Positions 9,028 to 16,488 of a stretch of 64,000 nucleotides of DNA are shown here, piece after piece. Numbering within the stretch: the stretch's first letter is position 1; each line of letters opens with the position of its first letter. Origin of the DNA: JARICQ01 sp964428475 (GTDB taxonomy: Bacteria; Bacillota; Clostridia; Tissierellales; Tissierellaceae); contig CAYRYO010000002.1 in the NCBI GenBank assembly GCA_964428475.1, forward strand, positions 30,053-94,052, written 5' to 3'. The notes under the pieces were generated by a model. It searched no databases and was not told where the DNA came from. It worked only from the letters and a program-made list of their open reading frames with translations. The position numbers and the translations under genes were made by a program.

Positions 9028-9123
9028 CTAAAGTGTAAAATAAAAACCCAAAGACAAAAGAAGAACAACCAAAATAATTACAATTAAAAAAATTGTGTTT
9101 TTTTTAATAAAAAACAATTTCAT
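9028..9123 (-). CDS. Putative 31-residue single-span membrane peptide
   Basis: An ATG with TTGAGGAG nine bases upstream opens a 31-codon frame ending in TAG. The peptide starts MKLFFIKKNT, then has about 15 strongly hydrophobic residues (IFLIVIILVVLLLSLG) and ends FYFTL. This is a positive-inside single transmembrane helix. It resembles the N-terminal anchor of membrane-tethered enzymes such as PdaB-type polysaccharide deacetylases, so a truncated remnant is an alternative. It lies between two + strand genes and faces the Spo0E terminator. No homologue is recognised with certainty; the call rests on the ribosome site and the coherent hydrophobic profile. Confidence 0.45.
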   Translation of the reverse strand: MKLFFIKKNTIFLIVIILVVLLLSLGFYFTL

Positions 9124-9254
9124 AGATTCCAACTCCTCAAACTTATAATAATATAATCTATTCAAATTAAAAAAAATATATTACAAATAATAAGCATTCT
9201 ACTATTAATATATTGACAATATAGTGTATAATAATAAAAGGAAGGAGAGATACA

Positions 9255-10121
9255 ATGACAATAAAAATATTAAGTGATAGTGCTTGTGATTTGCCAGAGG
9301 AAATATTAAAAAAATACGATATTGATATATTACCTATAATAGTAATCAAAGATGATCAAGAATATTTGGATAGAAAAACAATAGATCCTGAAACTGTATA
9401 TGGTGATATGCGAAACGGTCAAATATATACTACAGCTCAAATTCCAGCAAATATGTTCAATGAAAAGTTTACTGAGTATGCAAAAAATGAAGAGAGTGTA
9501 ATTTATATAGCGTTTTCATCAGGACTATCAGGTACCTATCAAACGTCTCAGTTTGTAAGGGATATTATTTTTGAAGAGTACCCTACATTTGACATAGATA
9601 TAGTAGATACAAAAGCTGCTTCTGGGGGATTTGGACTTATAGTTTTATATGCAGCCAAATTAGCTAAAGAAGGAAAAAGTAAAATAGAAATATTAAAGGC
9701 CATAGATTTTTTAAAAAAAAGTATTCAACATATATTTACAGTAGATGATATGGAGTATTTATTTCGTGGAGGCAGAGTATCTAGAAGCAAAGCCTTTGTA
9801 GGAGGGCTACTTCATATTAAACCTATTCTTCATATTGAAGATGGGAAACTAATACCATTAGATAAAGTTAGAGGTAAAAACAAAGTCTATAAAACTATGT
9901 TAGATATAATGAAGACTAGAAGCAAACAAGTAAATTTAAAAGAACAGATCATTGGAATTACGCATGGTGATGATTTACAAGGTGCCATGAAACTTAAAGA
10001 GATGATAGAAGAAGAATTTGGGGTAAAGGAATTTTTAATTAATACTATAGGTGCATCAATAGGTGCCCATTCGGGGCCTGGAACATTAGCTGTTTTTTTC
10101 TTAGACAGGGATTATAAATAA
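9255..10121 (+). CDS. DegV family fatty-acid-binding protein
   Basis: A 288-residue DegV/FakB-type protein. It begins IKILSDSACDLPEE, the family start. TTAQIPANMF near residue 60 and AFSSGLSGTYQTS near residues 93-105 form the lipid-binding pocket and head-group contacts. GGRVSRSKAFVGGLL near residue 174 is the second signature. Such proteins present fatty acids to the FakA kinase, leading to acyl-phosphate for phospholipid synthesis. No fakA is adjacent. The ATG follows AAGGAAGGAGAG. The gene is monocistronic, with its own terminator immediately downstream. Confidence 0.93.
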   Translation: MTIKILSDSACDLPEEILKKYDIDILPIIVIKDDQEYLDRKTIDPETVYGDMRNGQIYTTAQIPANMFNEKFTEYAKNEESVIYIAFSSGLSGTYQTSQFVRDIIFEEYPTFDIDIVDTKAASGGFGLIVLYAAKLAKEGKSKIEILKAIDFLKKSIQHIFTVDDMEYLFRGGRVSRSKAFVGGLLHIKPILHIEDGKLIPLDKVRGKNKVYKTMLDIMKTRSKQVNLKEQIIGITHGDDLQGAMKLKEMIEEEFGVKEFLINTIGASIGAHSGPGTLAVFFLDRDYK

Positions 10122-10146
10122 AAAGAAGGTTTAACCTTCTTTTTTC
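10121..10146 (+). terminator. Intrinsic terminator after degV-family gene
   Basis: Stem AAAAGAAGGT (10121-10130) pairs with ACCTTCTTTT (10134-10143) around TTA and runs into a T-tract. Confidence 0.9.
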
Positions 10147-10216
10147 TATATCAGGAATTAGCAATACATAAATTGGGTATAAAAAGAATAATATTTTAAA
10201 GATAGGATGTGATTAG

Positions 10217-10942
10217 GTGGGAAATATAGTTGCTTTTTTCGATATAGATGGTACCATTTTTAGAAATTCACTTATGATAGAACATTTTCGTATGTTAATT
10301 AAATTTGAAATAATAGACCCAGCTATTTGGTATACAGAGATAAAAAAGGTATATACTGAATGGGAAGCGAGATATGGTGATTTTGAAGAATACTTAGAAG
10401 TCATTGCCAAGGCCTATTTAGACTCTCTCAAAGGAGTAGACAAGTCATATATGGAGATAATAGCTTCAAAAGTAATAGAGTTAAATGGAGACATGGTATA
10501 TAAATACTCAAGAGATAGAATAGAATGGCATAAAAAACAGGGACATAAGGTCTTTTTCATATCAGGAAGCCCAGATTTTTTAGTTTCAAAAATGTCAGAG
10601 AAATATCACGCTGATGAATATAGAGGTACTTTATATTTGGTAGACGATGAAAACAAGTTTACGGGAGAAATAATTAAGATGTGGGATTCTGTGAGTAAAC
10701 AAAGAGTAATAGATGAGCTTATTGAAAAATATGATGTAGATCTTTTAAATAGTTTTTCATATGGAGATACTACAGGGGACTTATCAATGCTTAAAATGGT
10801 AGGTAATCCAGTTGCAATTAATCCAAATAAACTATTGTTTTTAGCTATACGAGAAGATGAAGAGCTAAAGAAAAAGATAGATATAATAGTTGAAAGAAAA
10901 AATGTAATATATAAAATAGACGCCCAAACAGAAATATTGTAA
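10217..10942 (+). CDS. HAD superfamily IB hydrolase (SerB-like phosphatase)
   Basis: A 241-residue haloacid dehalogenase-fold phosphatase. Motif I is FFDIDGTIF (nucleophile Asp near residue 8). Motif II is FISGSP, motif III a Lys in SKQRVIDEL, and motif IV YGDTTGDLSML. The subfamily IB layout with a helical C1 cap matches SerB-like phosphoserine or phosphatidylglycerophosphate-type phosphatases, but the substrate is not shown by sequence. The start is GTG at 10217 after AGGATGTGATTA; initiation codons other than ATG are common in this window. It stands between two terminators or spacers and is probably monocistronic. Confidence 0.85.
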   Translation: MGNIVAFFDIDGTIFRNSLMIEHFRMLIKFEIIDPAIWYTEIKKVYTEWEARYGDFEEYLEVIAKAYLDSLKGVDKSYMEIIASKVIELNGDMVYKYSRDRIEWHKKQGHKVFFISGSPDFLVSKMSEKYHADEYRGTLYLVDDENKFTGEIIKMWDSVSKQRVIDELIEKYDVDLLNSFSYGDTTGDLSMLKMVGNPVAINPNKLLFLAIREDEELKKKIDIIVERKNVIYKIDAQTEIL

Positions 10943-11043
10943 TTGAATCGTAAAGATTTTTTATAATAAGTGTATTATAATAATATTATAAATGGATATA
11001 CTCATAAGAGTAAATTAAAAGACAAACTAGAGGAGTGGTTTTT

Positions 11044-12117
11044 ATGAAAAGGTTTTTATCTTTTACTCTATTTATGATATTAATGTTTTCTATCGGTGGA
11101 TGTAATGAAGCAGTAATAGAAGAAACATCAAATACTGATAGTAAAACACAAAATAATATGAGTGGAATAGCAACTATAAAAGATTATTACCCATTTGAAG
11201 AAAACAAAACTATGAAATACAAAGGCATAGGCAATGAATATGCAGAAATGGAGACATTTGTTGAATTTATAGAAGAAGATACAATTCAAATTAAAACTAT
11301 AAATGCAGGAACAAACTTTGTAAATGTAGTAGAATTAAAAGACGGGGTTTTGACAGAAGTATTTGGAGAAGGTGAATTTTATCATATTGAAAACATGATA
11401 AATACAAATAGAAATATTGATAATATAATATTAAAAGAACCTATTCAAGTCGGCAATTCATGGCAGGACGGTGAGGGGAATAAGGTGGAAATAACAGGAA
11501 TAGATAAATTAATAGATACACCTTTGAAGAAATATGAGGCTCTTGAAGTAACTACAAATTATAAAGGCAATGCAAGTAAAAAGGATTATTATGTAAAAGG
11601 TGTAGGATTTGTAGCTAGTATATATGAAGATGGAGAATTTGAAGTAAAGACATTGCTTGAAAAGATAGAAGATAAAGGAATAAGTACAAATATTAAGGTA
11701 TATTATCCTACATCAGAAGACATTGGATCTAAATATATAATGAAAGAGATAAATTTCAAAACAAATAATAATATAAAAGCAACTTTAGAAAGGCTCTTAA
11801 AGAATCCTAAATCAGATAAACTATTAGCAGCTATACCAGAAGATGCAAGTATAAAAAGAATAAATCTGAACAGAGATAATTGGAATTTAGAAGTGGATTT
11901 ATCGAAAGAGTTTAATAGTGAAATGAATGCAGGTTCTACATCTGAAATAGAGATTATAAATAGCATAGTAAATACTCTAGGCAATTATTATGATGTAGAA
12001 AGGGTATATATAACTGTTGAAGGGCAACCCTATCAATCGGGACATTTACAGCTTTTAGAAAATGAATACTTTGAAGTAAACACTAAAGACATTGAAGAAC
12101 TTAAAATAAATAATTAA
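11044..12117 (+). CDS. Lipoprotein with C-terminal GerMN domain
   Basis: A 357-residue lipoprotein with signal peptide and lipobox SIGGC (Cys near residue 20). The middle part (about residues 40-210) is a beta-rich region beginning with a YYPFEENKTMKYKG segment, seen in several clostridial lipoproteins. The C-terminal part from about residue 215 (IKVYYPTSEDIG to GHLQLLENE) is a GerMN domain, named for the spore germination protein GerM. GerM is involved in spore cortex and engulfment in Bacillus. The ATG at 11044 is placed well behind GAGGAG; an in-frame GTG at 11035 overlaps that site and is less likely. A strong terminator follows. Confidence 0.85.
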   Translation: MKRFLSFTLFMILMFSIGGCNEAVIEETSNTDSKTQNNMSGIATIKDYYPFEENKTMKYKGIGNEYAEMETFVEFIEEDTIQIKTINAGTNFVNVVELKDGVLTEVFGEGEFYHIENMINTNRNIDNIILKEPIQVGNSWQDGEGNKVEITGIDKLIDTPLKKYEALEVTTNYKGNASKKDYYVKGVGFVASIYEDGEFEVKTLLEKIEDKGISTNIKVYYPTSEDIGSKYIMKEINFKTNNNIKATLERLLKNPKSDKLLAAIPEDASIKRINLNRDNWNLEVDLSKEFNSEMNAGSTSEIEIINSIVNTLGNYYDVERVYITVEGQPYQSGHLQLLENEYFEVNTKDIEELKINN

Positions 12118-12120
12118 ATA

Positions 12121-12158
12121 AATAATAGAAGGTTCTCTAATGAGAACCTTCTATTATT
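12121..12158. terminator. Bidirectional terminator
   Basis: A perfect 17-bp stem (12121-12137 with 12142-12158), loop TAAT, lies between the GerMN gene and a convergent small gene whose stop codon is in the right arm. T-rich sequence follows on the + strand. Confidence 0.85.
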
Positions 12159-12246
12159 TTTCTTCTTCTGTTTTTTTGCTTTCATTGCTAGGGTTCTGTT
12201 TCTTTTCATTTTTACCTTTTTTATTGTTCTTTTTATTCTTTGCCAA
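12154..12246 (-). CDS. Lys-rich 30-residue peptide
   Basis: A TTG start preceded by AAGGAGG opens a 30-codon frame ending in TAA. The product begins MAKNKKNNKKGKNEKKQNP and ends in an acidic SKKTEEEK tail. It is nearly all Lys, Asn, Glu and polar residues with no hydrophobic core, so it is likely disordered and possibly nucleic-acid- or ribosome-associated. Short peptides of this style (MAKN-K) occur in clostridial genomes and are usually left unnamed. It is convergent with the GerMN lipoprotein gene, and its terminator is the shared hairpin. The exceptional ribosome site is the main support. Confidence 0.55.
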   Translation of the reverse strand: MAKNKKNNKKGKNEKKQNPSNESKKTEEEK

Positions 12247-12316
12247 AATACTACCTCCTTAGATAATATTACCTACATACATAGCATTCCTAAAAAAAAA
12301 AAAATTACTCATAAAA

Positions 12317-12345
12317 TTGTAATAAAGATAGAAATATAGTAAAAT
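12317..12345 (+). promoter_or_regulatory. Candidate sigma-A promoter of the prd operon
   Basis: TTGTAA (12317-12322) and TAAAAT (12340-12345) are separated by 17 bases, about 50 bases before the prdC start. No sigma-54 type GG/GC element was noticed upstream of prdC, in contrast to PrdR-controlled operons described elsewhere. Confidence 0.45.
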
Positions 12346-12397
12346 ATACTATGTGGTTGATAAGTATTTAACTTAAGATTAAAGATGGAGGTGGCAT

Positions 12398-13678
12398 ATG
12401 GAGATAAAGATACCCTTAAAACAACATATTGGACCTAATAATAAAGCAATAGTGATCTCGGGAAACAGAGTGAACCGCGGAGAATTGATAGCTATTCCTG
12501 AAGGTTTAGGTGCAAATATACATAGCAGTTTTAGTGGAAAAGTTAAATCTATAGATGATAATTGTATTATTATAAAAGCTGATAAAGAACAATCTAATGA
12601 TTATATAAAAATAAATGAAGATAAAAATCTTTTAAATATGATAAAGCAAGCAGGAGTAGTAGGTGCTGGAGGTGCTGGATTTCCAACACACATAAAACTT
12701 GATATAGATCTAAACGGTGGATGTGTGATCTTAAATGCATGTGAATGTGAACCACTAATAAACCACAATATAAAAAGAATAGAAAAAGATGTATCTTTAA
12801 TAATAAGAGGACTTAAATACGCAATGGATATAAGCAATGCAGGAAAGGGATATATTGCTATAAAGCCTAAAAATAAAAATGCCTTAATAGCTCTTGCAAA
12901 TGAAATCAAAGGAATACACAATATTGAAATAAAATACATGCCTGATTTGTACCCATCTGGGGATGAGAGGGTTATTACCAAAGAAGTATTGGGGATAAAG
13001 CTTAAGCCAGGAGAACTTCCATCAGTTGCAAATGCAGTTGTATTAAATACTGAAACCATTAGAAACATTTCATTGGCAATTGAAGAAAGGCGACCTGTGA
13101 TTACTAAGGACTTAACCATAGGTGGCAGAGTAGAATCAGGAGAACGTGTTTTATTTGATGTTCCCATAGGTATTCCGGTAGAAAATCTAATAGCAAATTC
13201 TGGAGGATATATTGATCCATATGGAGAAGTTTTGCTAGGCGGACCATTTACAGGTAGACCAGGAAGTGAAAAGTCTCCAATAGTTAAAACACTGGGTGGC
13301 GTATTTGTAACTATTCCACTTCCAAATGATACAAGAAAGTTTGGTGTAATAGGATGTGAATGTGGAGCAGATATAGCTAGATTAAAAGAACTGGTATCTA
13401 AATTGGGTGGTCAAACCATTGCAGAAACTAATTGCAAGAGAATGGTAGATGTAAATGGTAGACTTAGATGCGATGAACCGGGAGTATGTCCAGGTCAAGC
13501 AGAACAAGTCTTAAAACTCAAGAAGATGGGTGTAGAATCTATAATGGTAGGAACATGTGAACCTTGAACTGATACAATAACAAATGTAGGTCCTAGGCTA
13601 GGACTGCGAATGTATCACAGTACAGATCATACCCTAAGAAGCGCCAATCATAGATTGTATAGAAGAAAAAAAGATTAG
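12398..13678 (+). CDS. prdC: PrdC, RnfC-like electron-transfer selenoprotein of D-proline reductase (UGA at 13565-13567 read as Sec)
   Basis: A 426-residue protein when the in-frame TGA is read as selenocysteine (Sec390). The first 389 residues are RnfC-like, with VVGAGGAGFPTHIKL and ILNACECEPLINH, the NADH/FMN-binding region of the family. Beyond TGA the frame stays open for 36 more codons (TDTITNVGPRLGLRMYHST...) to TAG at 13676-13678. It follows a CEP-Sec-TDT context and contains a SECIS-like hairpin. Without read-through a 110-base gap would separate prdC and prdA; with it the gap is 10 bases, as expected for an operon. PrdC is thought to pass electrons from NADH to PrdA/PrdB. The ATG has GATGGAGGTGG upstream. 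Confidence 0.9.
13568..13622 (+). promoter_or_regulatory. SECIS-like element in prdC
   Basis: Directly after the TGA, GATACA (13571-13576) can pair with TGTATC (13611-13616). Inside, GTCCTA (13590-13595) pairs perfectly with TAGGAC (13599-13604) around a GGC loop. The apical loop is about 30 bases from the UGA, within the range used by bacterial SelB, and a G is present in the loop. Confidence 0.75.
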
Positions 13679-13688
13679 GAGTGATATT

Positions 13689-15533
13689 TTGTCTATTTCA
13701 AAGGAAACAGCTGAAAAATATAAAGATGAATATGCAATTATCTGTTGTAGGCTGGAAAAGGGAAGTGAAATAAAGGAGTCTGATATTGAAGACCCAATGC
13801 TAATTCCAGACTTAGAAGAATCGGGTCTTTTAGAAATTGGAGAAGATTGTTTGAAGATTGGTCAAGTAATAGGTTGTAAACTATCTAAAACGCTAGATTC
13901 ATTGACTCCACTAACAGCAGATGTAGTAGATGGATTTAAGGAAATCTCTAATTTAAAAGATGAAAAGAAGATAGAAAAAACAGAGGGAAAAACAAATTCT
14001 AACCAAGATAAAACAAATAAAAATAAAACATTTTCTAATACAAATAGTATAAAGATACATATAGGAGAAGGAAAGGATATAAATATAGAAATTCCATTTG
14101 ATAGAGGATATGGTGGGATATCTGATAAGGATATAAGTGACGATAATGGAGATAAAAGCCAAATAGTTAAGAAAGAAAGTAAAAAGATACTTAGAACCCT
14201 TAAGAGGAAATATTTCAAAATAGATAATATAGAGTTTTCCAATTCAACAAAAATAGAAGATAATACTCTTTTTATTAGACAAGATATAGTAGCTGATATA
14301 ATAAAGAGAGAAAAGTTAGTAGTAGATATGGATATTGATGTAATTACAAAAGATAGATACAGTGAGTATTCAAACACGATAATGGATATACAACCTATAG
14401 CTACTAAAGAAGAAGGGAAGATAGGAGAAGGCGTTACTCGAATAATAGATGGAGTAGTGGTGATGCTTACTGGTACAGATGAAGATGGTGTACAGATTGG
14501 GGAGTTTGGATCATCAGAAGGGTCTATGAGAGAAAATATAATGTGGAATAGACCAGGCTCTCCTGATATGGGAGATATAATACTAAAAATAAATGTAACT
14601 ATTAAACGTGGGAAATCAATGGAAAGGCCAGGCCCTATGGCAGCACATAAGGTTGGCGATATCCTGGTAGAAGAAATACGAAGTGTTCTAAAAAATATAG
14701 ATAATAGCCTTGTATGTTCGGAAGAAACAATAGAACAGATTAGAAGACCAGGTAAAAAGAAAGTAGTGATAGTAAAGGAAATAATGGGACAAGGAGCAAT
14801 GCACGATAATTATATAATGCCAAATGAACCTGTAGGAGTAGTAGGTGCCAAGGCAAATGTAGATTTAGGAAATGTACCTATAGTAGTTAATCCATTACAG
14901 GTAATTGATGGGTGCATACACGCACTTACATGTATAGGACCTGCTTCAAAGGAAACTTCTAGACATTACTTTAGGGAACCCTTGGTGACCCAAGCTATAG
15001 AAGATGACGAAATTGACCTTGTAGGAGTAGTATTTGTTGGCTCTCCTCAGGCAAATTCAGATAAATTCTATGTATCAAATTCATTGGGAAATCTAATAGA
15101 ATCAATGGATTTAGATGGGGCTATAGTCACTACAGAGGGCTTTGGAAACAATCATATTGACTTTGCTAGCCACATTGAACAAATAGGCAGTAGAGGTGTG
15201 TCAGTGGTTGGTATGACATTTGCAGCAGTTCAAGGGCAACTGGTAGTTGGCAATGAATATATGGATGCAATGATTGATTTAAATAAATCTAGTAAAGGCA
15301 TAGAAAATGAGATACTAAGCAACAATTGCCTTTGTAGAGAAGATGCTATTAGAGCGATTTATATGCTAAAGGCTAAGATGAGTGGTGGAAAGATAATTGC
15401 AGCTGAAAGAAAATATGATAAAGCTTTAAAAGAGAAAAATCTTGAATTAATAGAAAGACAAACTGGGAAAGAGATAGAAAGAGTTGAAAATGAAACTTCA
15501 TTAAATACAGATAAGGATAATGGCAATGAGTAA
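13689..15533 (+). CDS. prdA: D-proline reductase proprotein PrdA
   Basis: A 614-residue precursor of the pyruvoyl-containing D-proline reductase subunits. The Thr-Cys self-cleavage site lies in CIHALTCIGPASKE with Cys415, which by homology to Clostridium sticklandii becomes the N-terminal pyruvoyl group of the small subunit. The region after it is well conserved (VFVGSPQANSDKFYVSN). Residues about 90-150 form a polar, Lys/Asn-rich linker. The enzyme reduces D-proline to 5-aminovalerate with PrdB. The start is TTG with AGGAGTGAT at normal spacing, 10 bases after the true prdC stop. The 3' end overlaps the next small gene. Signature residues are intact. Confidence 0.95.
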   Translation: MSISKETAEKYKDEYAIICCRLEKGSEIKESDIEDPMLIPDLEESGLLEIGEDCLKIGQVIGCKLSKTLDSLTPLTADVVDGFKEISNLKDEKKIEKTEGKTNSNQDKTNKNKTFSNTNSIKIHIGEGKDINIEIPFDRGYGGISDKDISDDNGDKSQIVKKESKKILRTLKRKYFKIDNIEFSNSTKIEDNTLFIRQDIVADIIKREKLVVDMDIDVITKDRYSEYSNTIMDIQPIATKEEGKIGEGVTRIIDGVVVMLTGTDEDGVQIGEFGSSEGSMRENIMWNRPGSPDMGDIILKINVTIKRGKSMERPGPMAAHKVGDILVEEIRSVLKNIDNSLVCSEETIEQIRRPGKKKVVIVKEIMGQGAMHDNYIMPNEPVGVVGAKANVDLGNVPIVVNPLQVIDGCIHALTCIGPASKETSRHYFREPLVTQAIEDDEIDLVGVVFVGSPQANSDKFYVSNSLGNLIESMDLDGAIVTTEGFGNNHIDFASHIEQIGSRGVSVVGMTFAAVQGQLVVGNEYMDAMIDLNKSSKGIENEILSNNCLCREDAIRAIYMLKAKMSGGKIIAAERKYDKALKEKNLELIERQTGKEIERVENETSLNTDKDNGNE

Positions 15534-15729
15534 TCCGCAATATATTTCATCTGAAAGATACTTTGAAGGCAATATAGTTGAAATTACAGATGGAGGAGTT
15601 TTAATAGAACTTAGAGGAAGACTTGGAAGCCTTAATATACCAAAGCGAATGTTGATATGTAGGGATAGACTAGAGATTGGACAGAGGGTAGGATTTATGA
15701 TGACTTATCCAGAGGTAATAGAAGACTAA
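15526..15729 (+). CDS. Small conserved protein of the prd operon (67 aa)
   Basis: A 67-residue protein overlapping the last 8 bases of prdA. It has the look of a small beta-barrel, with alternating hydrophobic strands (GNIVEITDGGVLIELRGRLG, then NIPKRMLICRDRLEIGQRVGFMMTYPEVIED). It resembles the short CBO2463/CBO2479-type domain proteins found in clostridial prd loci. The function is not known; an assembly or regulatory role is inference from position only. The ATG at 15526 has AAGGA eight bases upstream; the ATG two codons earlier is too close to that site. It lies 23 bases before prdB and must be co-translated with the reductase subunits. Confidence 0.8.
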   Translation: MSNPQYISSERYFEGNIVEITDGGVLIELRGRLGSLNIPKRMLICRDRLEIGQRVGFMMTYPEVIED

Positions 15730-15752
15730 ATAAATGATCAAAGGAGATTGTT

Positions 15753-16478
15753 ATGAATTTAACGCATATAGATGGATTAAAATCAGAAATATATGTACCA
15801 ATTACACCAAATCCAGTATGGACACAAGTGAAAAAGTCATTAGATGAAATGACTATAGCTCTTGTAACAGCTGCAGGAGTACATCTTAAAAGCCAAGAGA
15901 GCTTTAATCTTTCAGGAGACACTTCCTATAGAGTAATTGGAAGGGATGAAAACACAGAAGATATGATGGTTTCACATGGAGGATATGATAATTCAGATGT
16001 AAATAAAGATATTAATTCAATGTTTCCGATTGATAGATTGAGGGAATTAAGAGATAAAGGTATTGTAAAAGATCTAGCTGACTTTCATGTAGGATTCATG
16101 GGTGGGGGTGGAGATGTAGAGGTATTTAAATCTGATACTGGACCTAAGATTGCTGAAATATTAAATAATGCTAATGTAGATGGAGTAGTAATTACAGGTG
16201 GATGAGGTACTTGCCACCGCTCTGCAGTTTTGGTGCAGAGAGTGATTGAAGAAGCTGGGATACCTACTATTATAATAGCAGCACTTCCCCCGGTAGCAAG
16301 GCAAGCTGGAGCTCCTAGAGCAGCGGCACCTATGGTACCTATGGGTGCAAATGTAGGAGAACCAAATAATCCGGAAATGCAAAGGGGAATACTCTTAGAC
16401 ACATTAAGACAATTGATAGAGATTGATACACCAGGTAAAATTGTATCATTGCCTTATGAATATAATGCTAAAATATAG
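15753..16478 (+). CDS. prdB: D-proline reductase selenoprotein PrdB (UGA at 16203-16205 read as Sec)
   Basis: A 241-residue protein when the in-frame TGA at codon 151 is read as selenocysteine. The context VVITGG-Sec-GTCHRSAVLV is the active-site motif of PrdB and of the related glycine/sarcosine reductase B selenoproteins. The frame continues another 90 codons with clear homology (ALPPVARQAGAPRAAAPMVPMGANVG) to TAG at 16476-16478. A SECIS-like hairpin lies just behind the UGA. The selenol is proposed to attack the alpha carbon of D-proline held by the PrdA pyruvoyl group. The ATG follows AAAGGAGA. Proline racemase begins 10 bases downstream. A naive caller would split this into two frames. 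Confidence 0.96.
16216..16244 (+). promoter_or_regulatory. SECIS-like element in prdB
   Basis: CTCTGCA (16220-16226) pairs perfectly with TGCAGAG (16234-16240) around a 7-base loop GTTTTGG. The stem begins 15 bases after the UGA, matching the spacing needed for SelB-dependent recoding in bacteria. Confidence 0.85.
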
Positions 16479-16488
16479 GAGGAAAATT

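Noticed and set aside
9212..9230. TTGACA and TATAAT close together before the degV-family gene
   Set aside because: The two hexamers are only 8 bases apart, so they cannot form one sigma-A promoter.
12286..12306. Long A-run before the prd promoter as a functional element
   Set aside because: Homopolymer A-tracts are common in such an A+T-rich genome; at most a UP-like element, with no evidence here.
12601..13167. 188-residue leftward open frame inside prdC
   Set aside because: It lies opposite conserved PrdC sequence and has no ribosome site or recognisable domain; it is a shadow frame.
13565..13567. TGA as the true stop of prdC
   Set aside because: The open continuation, SECIS-like hairpin, C-x-x-U context and operon spacing all favour selenocysteine.
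13862..14377. 171-residue leftward hydrophobic frame inside prdA
   Set aside because: It is antisense to PrdA coding sequence; apparent membrane segments come from complementing Glu/Lys/Asn-rich codons.
16230..16478. A separate 82-residue gene after a 150-residue prdB
   Set aside because: It is the second half of PrdB in the same frame after a Sec codon.
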